A stretch of DNA of 64,000 nucleotides from Zizania palustris. Lineage: Eukaryota > Streptophyta > Magnoliopsida > Poales > Poaceae. The stretch spans positions 1-64,000 of the forward strand of contig JAAALK010002058.1 of NCBI GenBank assembly GCA_019279435.1. The letters are read 5' to 3'. Below are positions 1-11,013 of the stretch, piece by piece. The translations under genes were made by a program, and so were the position numbers. Numbering within the stretch: position 1 is the stretch's first letter; every line of letters starts with the position of its first letter. Below the pieces are notes generated by a model. That model saw only the letters and a program-made list of their open reading frames with translations, had not been told where the DNA came from and did no database searches.

Positions 1-1042
1 GCACAGCTTTTTGATCGAAGCTGACAGGCTCTATCACCTTTTTTGGCTGTGTTTCTGGCGAAGCCCTTCTCTGTTCGAAGCCCCTCAGCTCCGTGAGGCT
101 GGCTTCGATCTAACATCTTCGAAGGCTTCGTTCGATCTTCGATCTTCGGTTTGTGTTCTGTGTTGCTAAGCTTCAAAGTATTTTCTGAATGTCAGCATCG
201 CATACTTAGAACGACAGTGCGAAGGGGCTTCGGCTCTAGCTGTTCGAAGTCCATACCTTCGATAGATTTCGAAGTTGGGTTCGAAGCTTGTAGTTCCGCT
301 AGGCCTCGCACTGACTTCTGTGTGGCGGGTCACCCTTCGCTTCTCTTTTCGAAGCTTGCTCTTTTCGAAGGTAGAGTATAGGCTTCGGACTTGGTTTTCT
401 GTCGTGTGACAGGCTTCGCTTCTTTGTTCGAAGGTTGTCCGTTTGTGTGTTGCATTCGAAGTTTCCTGTTCGAGGGTTTAGGTTCGAAGTGCTCGGTTCG
501 AAGCTGTGTCCGAAGCCTTGCCTTCGAAGTACATACTTCGAAGCAGGCTCCGGCTCTGTCATACTTCGCTTCAAAGCATACTTCGCTTCTTGCCACTTCG
601 AACTAGGCTAGACCAAAACACCTTCGGCATCTTCGACATACTTCGCAACTGACCTCCGAAGCAGGCTCCGTCACCAACCTCCGAAGCAGGCTTCGACCAG
701 CGAAGCAGTCTTCGACAAACATCTCCGAAGCAGACCTCGACGAGCGAAACAGGCTTCGCCAAGTTCCGAACAGGAGACAAATTTGAACAGTAACTTCTCA
801 TTTCACCTTACATATACTTAGATCATTTCATTGGGAAGTTTAGGCATGTTACACAGTGTTCATCTGCCTAGTTGCACTTCATTAATAGTTCTAGGTTAGA
901 TACCCTTAGACTTAGGCCTTCTATTTACTTTCTGTTGCGTAGTCTTTTGAGGTGCGTTGGGTATTGGGAACAGGCCATTGATTCGAAAGAATTTTTAAGG
1001 CGCCCATTCACCCCCCCTCTGGTCGCTACTTTTGATCCTACA
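1..1042 (+). mobile_element. Copia-like LTR, right-hand end (left end outside window)
   Basis: This stretch has no credible gene. It is rich in TTCGAAGC-type words, and its last 60 bases (AAGGCGCCCATTCACC followed by a C-run and CTCTGG) resemble the terminal part of SIRE/Maximus-type copia LTRs, ending in ...CCTACA at 1042. The next base resumes gypsy gag coding sequence in the other orientation with no primer-binding site between them. The simplest reading is the outer end of a 3' LTR or solo LTR inserted into gag. The family assignment is from memory of LTR ends and is tentative. Confidence 0.5.
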
Positions 1043-2018
1043 TGGGGTGGCTGGTGCGGCGGGAGTGGGGCGAGGTTGTCTGGCTCTGGCATTGGCGGCA
1101 GGTGGTGTCGGACGATACACTGGGCGGGGGGGTGGTACTGCGGTGCTGGTGGAGGAGGGGTGAATTGGGGCCTCTATGCCATGCCTTGGTTCTGCCTGAA
1201 GGCAATCATCCTCTTCTTCTTCAGGTCCACCCTATTCTGTTGGGTCTCCTGCATAATAGCTTGTTCACCAACTTTTGAAAGTTGGCGAAATCTCCAGAGA
1301 TGAGTTGTAGGGACAACTCATCCTTCAGTCCCCGGAGGAACTTGGCCTGCCTGGCTGCGTCAGTACGGACCTCTTCAGGTGCGTACCTGGCCAACCTGTT
1401 GAACTCATGCAGATATTCTGTTACGGACCTGCTCCCCTGCTGCAGGTCTCTAAACTCCTGTTGTTTTTGCGCGATAATGCCGTCGGGGATGTGAGCGGCA
1501 CAGAAAGCGGCCGAGAACTCCGCCCAAGTGTGGGCGTGTCCCTCTGGCAGGGTCTCGCGAAGATTGTCCCACCATTCTGCGGCGGGACCATGGAGTTGGT
1601 GGGTGGCGAAGGCCACCTTCTCCTGCTCAGTGCAGGTCAGCAGATCGAGTTTCTTCTCAATGGTCCTCAACCAATCCCCAGCCTCCATGGGGTTGGTGGT
1701 GCTTGAGAAGGTCGGTGGGCGAACTCGGATGAACTCCGAGAGCTGAGAGGCGGGAGCGGGAGCTGGTGCGGCGAGACGATGCAGCTCGGGCTGTTGGTGG
1801 AGACGGAAGAACTGAGCCTGCTGCTCCTGCATCTGCTGTTGCTGTTGTTGCATCTGGTTCAACAGAGCAGTGACTAGCTGGTTTTGGGTGGCCATCATTT
1901 CGGCCACTGTAGGGTGATTAGCGATTGGGGCTTGCCTTTGCCCCGTTGCTCCCCATTGTGGCAAGTTGCCACTCTCTCCTCTATTCTGGGGAGCGTCGGA
2001 ACCCTGAGTGTTGGTCAT
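1043..2018 (-). pseudogene. Gypsy gag (Retrotrans_gag capsid domain), frameshifted and truncated
   Basis: The frame opens with ATG at 2018 and reads about 255 codons of capsid protein. It has a Gln-rich stretch (residues about 55-75), then the retrotransposon gag domain with GDWLRTIEKKLDLL, AAEWWDNL and LHEFNRLARYAPEE motifs. Near 1255, just after the NFQKLVNK segment, the frame shifts by one base. The expected continuation (a basic stretch and then a proline-rich tail) continues in another frame and meets stop codons, and all homology stops at the LTR edge at 1042. Gag normally packages the element RNA; this copy is broken. Confidence 0.85.
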
Positions 2019-2190
2019 CCTGGATTTTTCAAAGTAGACAACATTTATTTTAGAGAACTCTTTATGTTTTATTTCAAAAGGTATCGTTCTTGCGGTTACA
2101 TTTATTTATTTCTTCATTCATGCCTTATGTTTTGACATGAATGGTAATACAAGCAAGCAAAAATGAAAAACAATCAATCGTAAACTACGT

Positions 2191-3004
2191 CTAGGGTAGC
2201 TCGGGGGACGGCTCGATCTCGGGCTCGTGGGAGCTGGTCGGGGTCGAGGAGCTGGATGGTCCGGCGGGTGGTGCGCTGCGGGAGATCCTCTTGGGCCTCA
2301 CGGTAGGGATCCGAAGGGGTTTCTTTTTGCGAGGCGGAAGAGGCGCGATCTCCTCAATGTCCTTCTTCAATTCTTTGAGCTGTTGGCGGAGCTGGGTGTG
2401 GACCATGGCGCCCTGGCGTAGGAGCTCGTTCTGGCGCCTCAATTCCTCCACCTCGAGGGTCAACAGGGGGTTCTGCTCAAGCTGTCGACGGAGCTCGGCA
2501 TTCTCACGGGTCAGGTTCTCAGAAGTGTGACGGTTAGAAGTCGATGGTGTCGTGCTGGCTGTCTGCGTCGAGGACGGCCTCTGTGTGGAGGTTGTCCATG
2601 GCCTCCAAGAGTCTCATCGTGCGAGTGATGGCGGAGTTGCTCTGCGTGAGGGGGCTGATGTAGATGCTGCGGTGACTCCCGGGTGTGCGCATGGGCATGA
2701 AGCGGTAGACGGTGTCGCGGAGGTGGCAGTCATATACCAATCGAAGCTCGGCGAGGGACTGAAGAGCGGCTCGCTGGCTAGCCACCACGAATGAAGGTCC
2801 TCCAACTCCATGGGTGTAAAAGGGTGGCTGCGTGGAGGAGGGGCGGATCACAACCGTGACCTCGCAGTAGCTCTCGTTCGCATCGGGAAAGATCCCGTGG
2901 AACGCGGGCTCATGGGGAAACCCCAAGAAGTCGACGAGTACGCGAAGCTCGCGGATGAATCCGGCCTCATCACGAAGAGTCTCGCTCATGGTATGGACCG
3001 GCAT
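2191..3004 (-). pseudogene. Upstream reading frames of the gypsy element (non-gag leader protein)
   Basis: Two minus-strand frames precede gag: 3004-2534 (156 codons, beginning MPVHTMSETLRDEAG, with a SPLTQSNSAI motif near its end) and 2463-2191 (coiled-coil helix with EELRRQNELLRQ, then a Pro/Ser tail). The second frame can be extended upstream as a heptad-type helix past a stop, so the two were probably one longer protein now split by a frameshift near 2534. Similar frames lie between the primer-binding site and gag in grass Tekay-type elements. Their function is unknown. Confidence 0.65.
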
Positions 3005-3126
3005 CTACAAAAGAGAGAAAATTTTTGTGAAAATCTTGGAAGATGAGAGGATAAGTAGTGTTTGTAAGAAAATATAGTAAGTATAAGTCCTAAGGTCAGG
3101 TCTGTTTGGCTTCCTACAGTCAAGTC

Positions 3127-3139
3127 GGCTCTGATACCA
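3127..3139 (-). other. Primer-binding site of gypsy element
   Basis: Read on the minus strand the bases are TGGTATCAGAGCC, the usual complement of the 3' end of plant initiator methionine tRNA. The site lies three bases inside the LTR edge at 3143, which fixes the element's orientation as minus. Confidence 0.9.
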
Positions 3140-3142
3140 TCT

Positions 3143-3547
3143 TGTCGCGCCCCGATTTAATAAATCAGGACTTTATTGAAATTCCATAGAAAATCAATAA
3201 AACAAGACGTTCATCATGCGACCACGTACAATACGGGCAATCATTCACGGTTCGTAGACCGCATTAATACAAAAGTGAATAAAGGTGAAGAGAAACTAAT
3301 AAAATAAGAGTCCTAGATGAACGCCTCCTTCCAGTCTCGCCTTTCTTATAACAAGGGAGTACTCAGCAAGCCACCGAATGCAAATAATATGCAAGATAAT
3401 AACAAGGGAGATAGTGGCTAGTTTTGCGGAAGCGAGTAATTTGTAAAGAATTTAATGTGAACAAGTTATTAGTACTGAAATGTAAACCATATATCCATGG
3501 CCAAATAAAGCCACTCTTGTCCATAGAAATTATGGATCTTCTATACC
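3143..3547 (-). repeat. Gypsy 5' LTR, main part (split by insertion)
   Basis: The LTR begins, in plus orientation, with TGTCGCGCCCC next to the primer-binding site. It is interrupted at 3548 by the complete LTR element. The missing 14 bases reappear at 10480-10493 and end in ...CAAGACA, so the rejoined LTR would be about 419 bp with TGTC...GACA ends on the element strand. The last five bases here (ATACC, 3543-3547) are the target duplicated by the inserted element. Confidence 0.8.
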
Positions 3548-4446
3548 TGTTGGGGGAATAAGTTTTCCCTTAACAGGGGCCAAATGACGTCAGCCTCCAT
3601 CAGCCTCCGGTCTAGAGCCGGACACTGTCAAAGCAGATTCCTACCTGCCGAAGTTATTTCCAAGCATCATATAGTCAAAGCCTCCGGACTCCATTCGGTG
3701 CCCTCCAGAGCGAAGCCTCCAGGCTCCCTCCGAAGCTTGCCAGAAGCCAAGTTTCCAAGCTCGCTTCGAAGTTCTCTTCGGAGCTAGCCTCCGGGCTCTC
3801 TTCGGAGTTAACCTCCGAGCTTCTTTCGGAGCTTGCCAGAGCCGGTCTTCGGACCCTCTCCAGTCAATTCGAAGCTAAGACTCTGAGAACCTAGTTCGGA
3901 GTTCAATTCGGAGCATGCTTCGAAGCCCACTTCGGAGTATCCTTCGAAGCCTTCATCGCAGTCTCCGCCCGAAGAGCTCCGGTTGCTACTCCGAACCAAG
4001 AAAATATCCCCACTCCACTACAGTGTAGAGCCATACCGGGGGCCCCTCCGCCCCAGGTATGTCGTTTAGCTATTCATAAGTGACATTATCTGACACGTCT
4101 GTAAAGCGGTAAAGCACTTTGTATAGTAGACTAGCCTTTTTCCCTTCTTGCCCCTATAAAGCCTATGACTTATAGAGGGCATTTAGGTCTTTTCCTTTGG
4201 CCTGTGTGCCTATAAAGCAGGGCCAAGCCCTTGTAATAGGGAGACTCTCAGGCTCCTCTGGGTCCATTAGATTCAACCAAGGTAAATTATGCCAAATCTA
4301 CCACAAATTGGACATAGGGTTATTATCCCTTTGGGAGGTCCGAACCAGTATAAATCCTTTCTCCTTTTGAGAGAACCCTTCGAGGTTCATTTTATACACC
4401 GTATACACACAAAACATGTGTTGTAGCTAACACAATTGCTACAACA
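3548..4446 (+). repeat. Left (5') LTR, 899 bp
   Basis: Starts TGTTGGGGG and ends TTGCTACAACA. It is rich in TTCGGAG/TTCGAAG words. CCTATAAAG at about 4151 is a possible TATA element upstream of the GTAATAGGGAGACTC stretch. It is followed directly by the primer-binding site. Confidence 0.92.
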
Positions 4447-4466
4447 GTTGGCGTCATCTGTGGGGA
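4447..4466 (+). other. Primer-binding site of the non-autonomous element
   Basis: GTTGGCGTCATCTGTGGGGA directly follows the LTR. It resembles the TTGGCGCCGTCTGTGGG-type sites common in grass gypsy elements; the cognate tRNA was not assigned. Confidence 0.7.
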
Positions 4467-4769
4467 ACTTAGTCCTAAAAGCTAAGTTTTCTGCCACTGC
4501 CTGCATTTCGAAGTGCGCTTGAGGGGGAAGCTTCGAAGTTTTCTTGCTTCATGCACCCTCCGGCAAGGGGCTTTGGGTGCAGTTCGAAGGCCTTCTTCGC
4601 CTTCTACCATCCTTCGCACTTCGGAGTTCACCCTTTGGTAAGGGGCTCTGCTTCGCGTGCCGAAGGTCTTCAAAGCCCCAGGGGCTACGAGGCAAGTTTT
4701 TCACCCACTTTACGAGGTATGTACACAGTCCGAAGCACCACTTCGATGTACAAATTTGCAATTAATTTA

Positions 4770-5490
4770 ATAAAAAATTGAAGCCTTGCTTCGTCTTAAA
4801 ATCGAAGCCTCGCTTCGCCTTTAAAGCAAAACTTTGCTCCATCTTATTAAAAGTCGAAGCCTTGCTTCGCGTTTTGAAGCCAAAGCTTTGCTTCGCGTTT
4901 TAAAATCGAAGCCTTGCTTCTTTTTCATTTAAAACCAAAGCTCTGTTGTGTCCTTATCAAGACCCGAAGCTAACAGCCTCGTTCTTTTAAGAACTGAGGT
5001 TACAACTTTGTATTGTTAAGGACCAAAGCACGACTTCGAAGACTATTTGAAACCGGAGCACCCCTCCGAAGGCTACACAGCGCCTCCAGGCCCGTAGCAG
5101 TGGGCTTTGAGGCTTCCGAGCGACGGCTCGACAAGTCCAGGATTCCAGGCTCCAGTCTGATGCATCCTAGGGTCGAAGGTGGCCCAGGGTCGAAGGTGAC
5201 CCAGAGTCATAGGTGGCTCAACCCATCACAGGTTCGGTGAATCCACACCAAATATCGTTTTCATTCACTACAGGATCAAGCTCAAGAAGCCTTGCTTCGC
5301 TATCTGAACACGCACCGAGGCCTCGCTTCGTGTGACGTGATCTAATCTAAAAATTAAGCATCTCGAAGTCATGCTTCGCCTAAAATCTAAGTGCGTTTCG
5401 GAGCCTTGCTCGCGCACGTTATCCAAATCCAAGCATGCCGAAGCATGCTTCGCTTAATTTGGCTATGATGAAGCCTTGCTTTGCTCCAGA
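4770..5490 (+). repeat. Array of GAAGC...GCTTCG imperfect palindromes
   Basis: About a dozen short hairpin-forming words of the form GAAGCCTTGCTTCG or GAAGCCTCGCTTCG recur every 30-60 bases, separated by A/T-rich spacers. The array lies in the internal region just after the primer-binding site, where an autonomous element would carry its leader and gag. No protein frame runs through it. Confidence 0.75.
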
Positions 5491-6414
5491 TTAATGCGTT
5501 CGAAGCCCAAAAGAGGCCTTCACTTGACGCAATATAAGCGTCTGAATCCGCCAAAAAGGCGCACCCCTTCGCATTTTTAAATTGCTCGCACTAGCAACGA
5601 CTAAGTCCCTAGCTGCCACGCGCAATGAGGGACCGAAGTATGTATGAGAAGTGTGCGAATGTAATGCACAGTACGAGCGTGACAAGCTAAAATGTTCCAA
5701 ACAATCAAATTATGCGAAGCATGCAGACGAAGTATGCAAATATAGCAAATCTCATTCATTGAATGATAATTGAGAAGTATGTTACAAATACACTTCAAAA
5801 AACAAAATTATGAGTAGTTTGTATCTAAGCCTAAGAAAAAGCGAGCTTGAGGCCCCGACCCTCGCTTGCCCTTCTTCCGGCCAGGGCCCCCTCGGTTGGA
5901 CGAAGCCCCGTCGGAGCCTCCTCTCCCATGGCCGGTCAGTCCACGCCCCGAAGCTCGCATATCTCGTCTTTCACCTTGCAGGTTTGTCCAAGTCTGGGCT
6001 GCAGACAGTGCCATGTCGAAGGCAGAGAAGTCTAAGGCTTCGCTGCCTATTAAGGTCGTACCCGAAGGTTGTACCCCCTCGCCACTTAAGTCTACTTCGA
6101 AACAGCTTAAGTCTGGCGAGGAGGAAGAACTTCAAAGAGGCTTCGTCTTCATGGTAGCCAGCAGCTCCTAGGCTACTTCGGAAATGGCTTCGCCCTTAGG
6201 ACCCCTCGGAAGCTTGAACCGAGGGGGGCCTTCGAACCTAGCTACCTCGAGCACCACCCATAGCTGGCGAAGCTCCTCAAAGTCCTCAATTACTTCGAGA
6301 TCAACATTCGAAGGTTGAGCCTTGGCAGGTATAAAGTACCCCCGCATTTATATTAATAAACTGATGAGTTTTTACAAAGCCTACAGCTAAGAGTTACAAG
6401 GAGCCTAAGGAGGT

Positions 6415-9168
6415 CTACACCTTCGGAGGCGGAGGCGTCGACATCGAAGGCTTAGCTGGCGAGGCTTGTGCCCTGGCTCGGCGAAGGCAGAGGGCCTTTT
6501 GGAGGCCGAGGACTGCTTCGTAGCCTTGGGCCTTTCGAGGCTCTTGAAGGCGGTGCCATGCTCCGCGGACGCCCGAAGGAGGCACCACCAAGTGCTGGCC
6601 TCCAAAGGCCACCAGAGTCACCGAGGTCGCTGCCTCGAGGTGGTTACACCCCGAGTCATGAAGCATCTGCGCACTCCTTGACCCGCCACTCAGCCGGCCA
6701 TCAGAGCGAAGCCCTTTAGGGACACCTCCGCTGTCATAGCCACAGTCTTCAGGAACTCGACGCAATCCCTGATTGGGTCCCGAAGGCTGAAGTCCGGAAC
6801 CCGGCACTCAGTCCCTATTTGCTCAAGGACTGAGGTCAAGCTCGAAGTGGCTTCGTCGACATTGTGAACAGCGAAGTCCTCCAGGCAGTGGCCAGCTTGG
6901 TGAAGCTTTGTGTTCTCCGCCGCCAGCTCCAATCTGGCTTCCTCCGAAGCTCGAAGCTCCACCCGAAGCTTGTCGGTCTCCAAGACCAAGACCTCCCTTG
7001 CCTTTTCAGCTTCGGCCCTTGCCGTCTCTGCTGAGGCTTCGGCTCGCCTTTGCTTCTCAGCTTCCACTGAGATTTCGCGTCGGAGGGCATCTCTCTCCTC
7101 CGCCAAGTTAGCCATTTGTTGGTCCGCAGAGATTGCTGCTGCAGCATTCAGCGCGAAGGCCTGAAAGAATTCAAGAAAACCATAAGTGTTGATTGAAAAG
7201 CAAGTATGACTCGAAGACCATATGGGACTTCGCTCACCTGGATGAGGGCTTCGTTTGCGTTTACAAAGAGGTCGAAGGGGCTCGAGCGGCTGAGTTGAGC
7301 CACCAAGCCCCCTTACCCTGCAGCAACGCAGCCTTCATGGAAATCATGAATAGCCACCTCCATCACAGGCCCCCTCGGTTGCAGAGGCCGGACTATCTCC
7401 GCTACATCCACCTCCAGTGCAGGCTCCTGCAGAGCCGGGCTCCGGTCCACCACTTCAACGTGCTCATCGTCCCCGTCCCGAAGGTTCCCTTTGTCGCGGC
7501 TGTCGCCTCCGTCCTCCTCGGATGAAGTGCTGTCGGACTACGAGCTGCTGCTACTGCTGCTGCGGGAGGCCTCTATTGGCTTTGGTACGGTAGACCTCAC
7601 ACCGGCATCGACATCTGCAAAAAAAGTACAAGTCAATATCCACGTATGAAAAGAAAAGAGTGCTTAAAGTGTTTACCTTCGTCAGATATTTCTTCGAAGG
7701 CGAAGGGAGCGATGTGTGCTCCCTAGTATATTCGCTGTGCGGGCGGAGCCTCAGCCCCCGCGCCCGAAGGTGTCACCATCACGACCCTCGCCACCACTTC
7801 AGTAGCTGCCGCCGGAGCCCGTGCTAGCTCTACTCTAGTTCTAGAACTCGCGGCCATTGCCTCCTCCGCAGTAGGGGCTTCGAATGTTGGGAGCTCCGAG
7901 CGAGCTCTCGAAGCTTCGGGTTTGTTGTCGTCCACCCTCTTCCTTTTGGAGTCGCTCGTCGAGGGTGTAGGGCTGGTGAAGTCTGGCAGAGCTTGGACTC
8001 CCTCGACGCCGAGCCAGGCCCATACTCTTTTCCAGTGTTCCCAAGTCCCCACCAGAGTGAGCCTTTGAGCCTACTCCTCAGGTGTCGGGGCTCCGACGAC
8101 GCGCTCCGCCGTCACGATGGCCTCCTCTGGAGTCCTTACTTCGCGAGCGGCTTCATCAAGACTCAAGTCAGCACAAGTTTATTTTGTGAAGTATGAAGGT
8201 GAAAAGACATCGAAGTCTTACCAAGGCGCTCTGCTGACACCTCGGTTGGGCCCTCTGAGCCCAAAGGATGAAAAATACCCTCCGGCCAAGAAGAGCGCGA
8301 GAGGGATGAGCCGAAGGGTGATGAACTCTTCTGCGAGGTCCCTCATGCTCATCCTCGAAGCCACCCTCCGTAGAAGCAAAATCCTCGAGCGAAGGATGTC
8401 AGGGCTCATCTTCACCAAGCCTTCGTGTCGATAAGAGATGAGCGTGTTGGTACTCCGAAGGGGGGAGTTCGTGCCAACTGAGGCGTAGAACCACTCTTGG
8501 TCCCACTTCGAGTACCACTTTTTGTTGGTGGCCCTCGCTGAGAAGGTGTCCTAGTACTCCTTCCGAAGCTGAAAATTGGTGCTCCCGAAGGCCAAGGCCC
8601 TCTTGACGCAGTCTGTCCCCTCCCTCTGCTTCAGCTGGTAGTTGGTGTCGTGGAGGGCTACGAAGACATCGGCACGCCCCTCACAGCCTTCGGCTCTCAT
8701 AGCCCACTCGAAGATAGCTAGCCTCACCACAACATTTGGCGACAATTGAGGAAGCTCGAGGTTGTAGGCCTTCAAGACTTCGCTCAGCATGTCCACCGCT
8801 GGTAGTCTAAGGCCAGCCTCAAAGAAAGCTTCGAAAAGTACTACTTTGTTAGCCCGAGGCCTTGGTACGGCCTCCGACTTCTCCGGCACCCGAAGCTGGA
8901 TCTCCGGCGATATCTTCCCTTCGCATGCCTTTCGGACAGACTCCTCTGTTGAGGCCGAAGCCCTCATCTTCAGAGTCTACTCGAACTTTTCTGGTGGCGA
9001 CCGAAGGTCCCTTAGCCCCAACCGCCTCGCTACAGGCTTCTCCGCCGCTACCGCCGCCGCCTGCGCGTAGGAAGAGCTCGAACTCGCACCTAGGGCCAAA
9101 GCCTTCTTCGACGGAACCTTCTTCGGCATTTTGTGGGACTTCGGCACGAAGGGCGCTAAAGCTTGCAA
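6415..9168 (-). pseudogene. Antisense reading frame with plant 'putative gypsy-type transposon' domain, degenerate
   Basis: Reading from 9168 on the minus strand: a Lys/Ser/Ala-rich start; a stop near 8978; the conserved block 8967-8551 (with VVLFEAFFEAGLRLP and the LPQLSPNVVVRLAIFEWAMR segment); another in-frame stop at about 8551; continuation in the same frame through KWDQEWFYASVG to about 8218; then an Ala/Ser-rich linker (8052-7723), a coiled coil (7115-6900) and a C-terminal piece to 6415. The conserved block matches a domain I recall as PF04195, found in grass gypsy-associated proteins. The frame runs opposite to the element, as with the antisense frame of maize Grande. At least two stops make it non-functional; some gaps may be introns. 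Confidence 0.65.
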
Positions 9169-9574
9169 AGCCAGCTCCGTGCGAAGCTAAAGGTGGAGAT
9201 AAGAGAGTGAAGGATGCTAGGAGTTGAGAAAGAAGCAAATGAGAATTGTGTCGAAGTCGTGTGCGGTAAACCCCTTTTTATAGGCGGTAAAAATCCCGAC
9301 CGTTCCCGTGCCGAAGTCATTGACGGGTGGGCCTCAGGCGAAGTTGAAACGAACCGACGCACTATAACGGTCAATTTTATAGCTGTTGCTGAGTCATTTG
9401 GTCTCCCCGAGGTCACTCTGTCAGTCGAGGCAGGCAATTATTACCTGCGCAAGTCGAAGCCCCCTTCGGTCCAAGTTCCGAAGGCTTGTCTTCTCTGAAG
9501 TTACTTTTTCTACTGTCATTTGTCCAAAGGCGCACGCACCCCTTCGTTTCGAAGGGCTACGGGCGAGGGGCTAC

Positions 9575-10474
9575 TGTTGGGGAATAAGTTTTCCCTTAAC
9601 AAGGGCCAAATGACGTCAGCCTCCGTAGGCCTCTGGTCCAGAGCCGGACACTATCGAAGCAGATTCCTACCTTCCGAAGTTATTTCCATGCATCATATAG
9701 TCCAAGCCTCCGGAATCCTTTCGGTGCCCTCTAGAGCGAAGCCTCCAGGCTCCCTCTGAAGCCTGCCAGAAGCCAAGTTTCCAAGCTCTCTTCAAAGTTC
9801 TCTTCGAAGCTAGCCTCCGGGCACTCTTTGGAGTTAACCTCCGAGCTTCTTTCGAAGCTCCCCAGAGCCGGTCTCCGGACCCTCTCCAGTCAATTCAAAG
9901 CTAAGTCTCTAAGAACCCAGTTCGGAGTTCAATTCGGAGCATGCTTCAAAGCCCACTTCGGAGTATCCTTCGAAGCCTTCATCACAATCTCCGCCCGAAG
10001 AGCTCCGGCTGCTACTCCGAACCAAGAAAATATCCCCACTCCACTACAGTGTAGAGCCATACCGGGGGCCCCTCCACCCCAGGTATGTCGTTTAGCTATT
10101 CAGAAGTGACGTTTATCTGATACGTCTGTAAAGCTGTAAAGCACTTTGTATAGTAGACTAGCCTTTTTCCCTTCTTGCCCCTATAAAGCCTACGACTTAT
10201 ATAGGGCATTTAGGTCTTTTCCTTTGGCCTTCGTGACTATAAAGAAGGGCCAAGCCCGTGTAATAGGGAGACTCTCAGGCTCCTCCAGATCCATTAGATT
10301 CAACCAAGGTAAATTATGCCAAATCTACCAGAAACTAGACGTAGGCCTGTTATCCCTTTGGGGAGGTCCGAACCAGTATAAATCCTTTCTCCTTCTGAGA
10401 GAACCCTTCAAGGTTCATTTTATACACCGTATACACACAAAACATGTGTTGTAGCTAACACACTTGCTACAACA
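9575..10474 (+). repeat. Right (3') LTR, 900 bp
   Basis: Direct repeat of 3548-4446 with scattered substitutions. It is preceded by the purine-rich GGGCGAGGGG tract (polypurine tract) and followed by the second ATACC target-duplication copy at 10475-10479. Confidence 0.92.
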
Positions 10475-10479
10475 ATACC

Positions 10480-10493
10480 CATGCCGCAAGACA
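10480..10493 (-). repeat. Outer 14 bases of the split gypsy LTR
   Basis: CATGCCGCAAGACA completes the gypsy LTR interrupted at 3547. The junction at 10493/10494 is the boundary between gypsy element and host intron. The matching target duplication on the other flank lies outside the window. Confidence 0.65.
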
Positions 10494-10618
10494 ATGCTCT
10501 AGCCATTAATACGTGAAATCTAGTTGAAATATCAGATCTGTTCGAAATGATAATCCAAATCAAACAAGAAAATGGAAATTTATTAATGTATCATTGAGGA
10601 GAGATATTGGTTACTGAC

Positions 10619-11013
10619 CTTGTTAGGGAGTGAGGGATGAGAGCATGCAGGGCGTTGTACGTGTTCTTCATCTTCTTCCTCCGCTCTCTCTCCATCCAAA
10701 TGTGCAGCTGATGCTCCATCTCCGCCAACGCCTTGCCTTTTCTCCATCCGCCCCGTGCACTAACGACACCGTCGGTGGTGGCATCAGTAGAAGTGGTGCC
10801 ACCTTCTCCTTCGGTGGTGCTCTTGTTTCCCTTTGCCCTAATCCTCGTGTTGACATCGGATCTGATCACCGTAGAAGGGTTTTCCTACATTGAACCAGCC
10901 TTTGTCTTCCCAAGCTCGATAGAGCCAGAGTTGGAGATATCACTATGTGTCTTTGTCGGCCCTACCAATCTTTCATGGACATCTTGAGGGAGGTCGGCTC
11001 CTTCTCGAGACAT
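10619..11013 (-). pseudogene. bHLH95/ZHOUPI-like paralogue, exon 1 only, in-frame stop
   Basis: From ATG at 11013 the protein begins MSREGADLPQDVHE, closely matching MSQEGGNLPQDAQE of the gene at 17313-19237. An in-frame TAG occurs after about 42 codons. The same frame then continues through an acidic/Ser region to the basic and first helix of a bHLH domain (HIWMERERRKKMKN, then LHALIPHSL) and stops at a splice donor (AG|GTCAGT at 10619/10618), the same exon boundary as in the intact gene. The second helix exon is not found; the intron is occupied by the gypsy nest, so exon 2 is either left of the window or lost. Judged a decayed local duplicate. Confidence 0.8.

Larger units (their letters stand above)
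1043..3547 (-). mobile_element. Ty3/gypsy LTR retrotransposon (5' part), truncated by insertions
   Basis: On the minus strand, reading leftward, this element has a 5' LTR (3143-3547, continued at 10480-10493), a TGGTATCAGAGCC primer-binding site (3127-3139), two short upstream reading frames and then gag. This order, with a coiled-coil upstream frame before gag, is seen in the Tekay/del-like chromovirus group of grasses. The pol region is not in the window; the element is cut at 1042 by a copia-like LTR. Its LTR is itself split by the complete element at 3548-10474. It is not functional as seen. Confidence 0.85.
3548..10474 (+). mobile_element. Complete non-autonomous LTR retrotransposon with 0.9-kb LTRs
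   Basis: Two direct LTRs (3548-4446 and 9575-10474) start TGTTGGGG and end CTACAACA, with the 5-bp target duplication ATACC at 3543-3547 and 10475-10479. A primer-binding site of the TTGGCG...TCTGTGGGGA type follows the left LTR, and a purine-rich tract (GGGCGAGGGG) precedes the right one. The 5.1 kb interior has no gag, protease, reverse transcriptase or integrase frame on the plus strand. Its only recognisable coding remnants are antisense (6415-9168). It must have been mobilised in trans, probably by a gypsy relative. The LTRs differ visibly at several percent of positions, so the insertion is not very recent. Confidence 0.9.

Noticed and set aside
1..870. Repeated TTCGAAGC words considered as a CRISPR-like or satellite array
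   Set aside because: Spacing and unit are irregular, and the sequence continues into a recognisable LTR end.
8849..9238. 129-codon frame starting MLLSQLLASF considered as a signal-peptide protein
   Set aside because: It overlaps the conserved antisense transposon frame in another register and has no support of its own.
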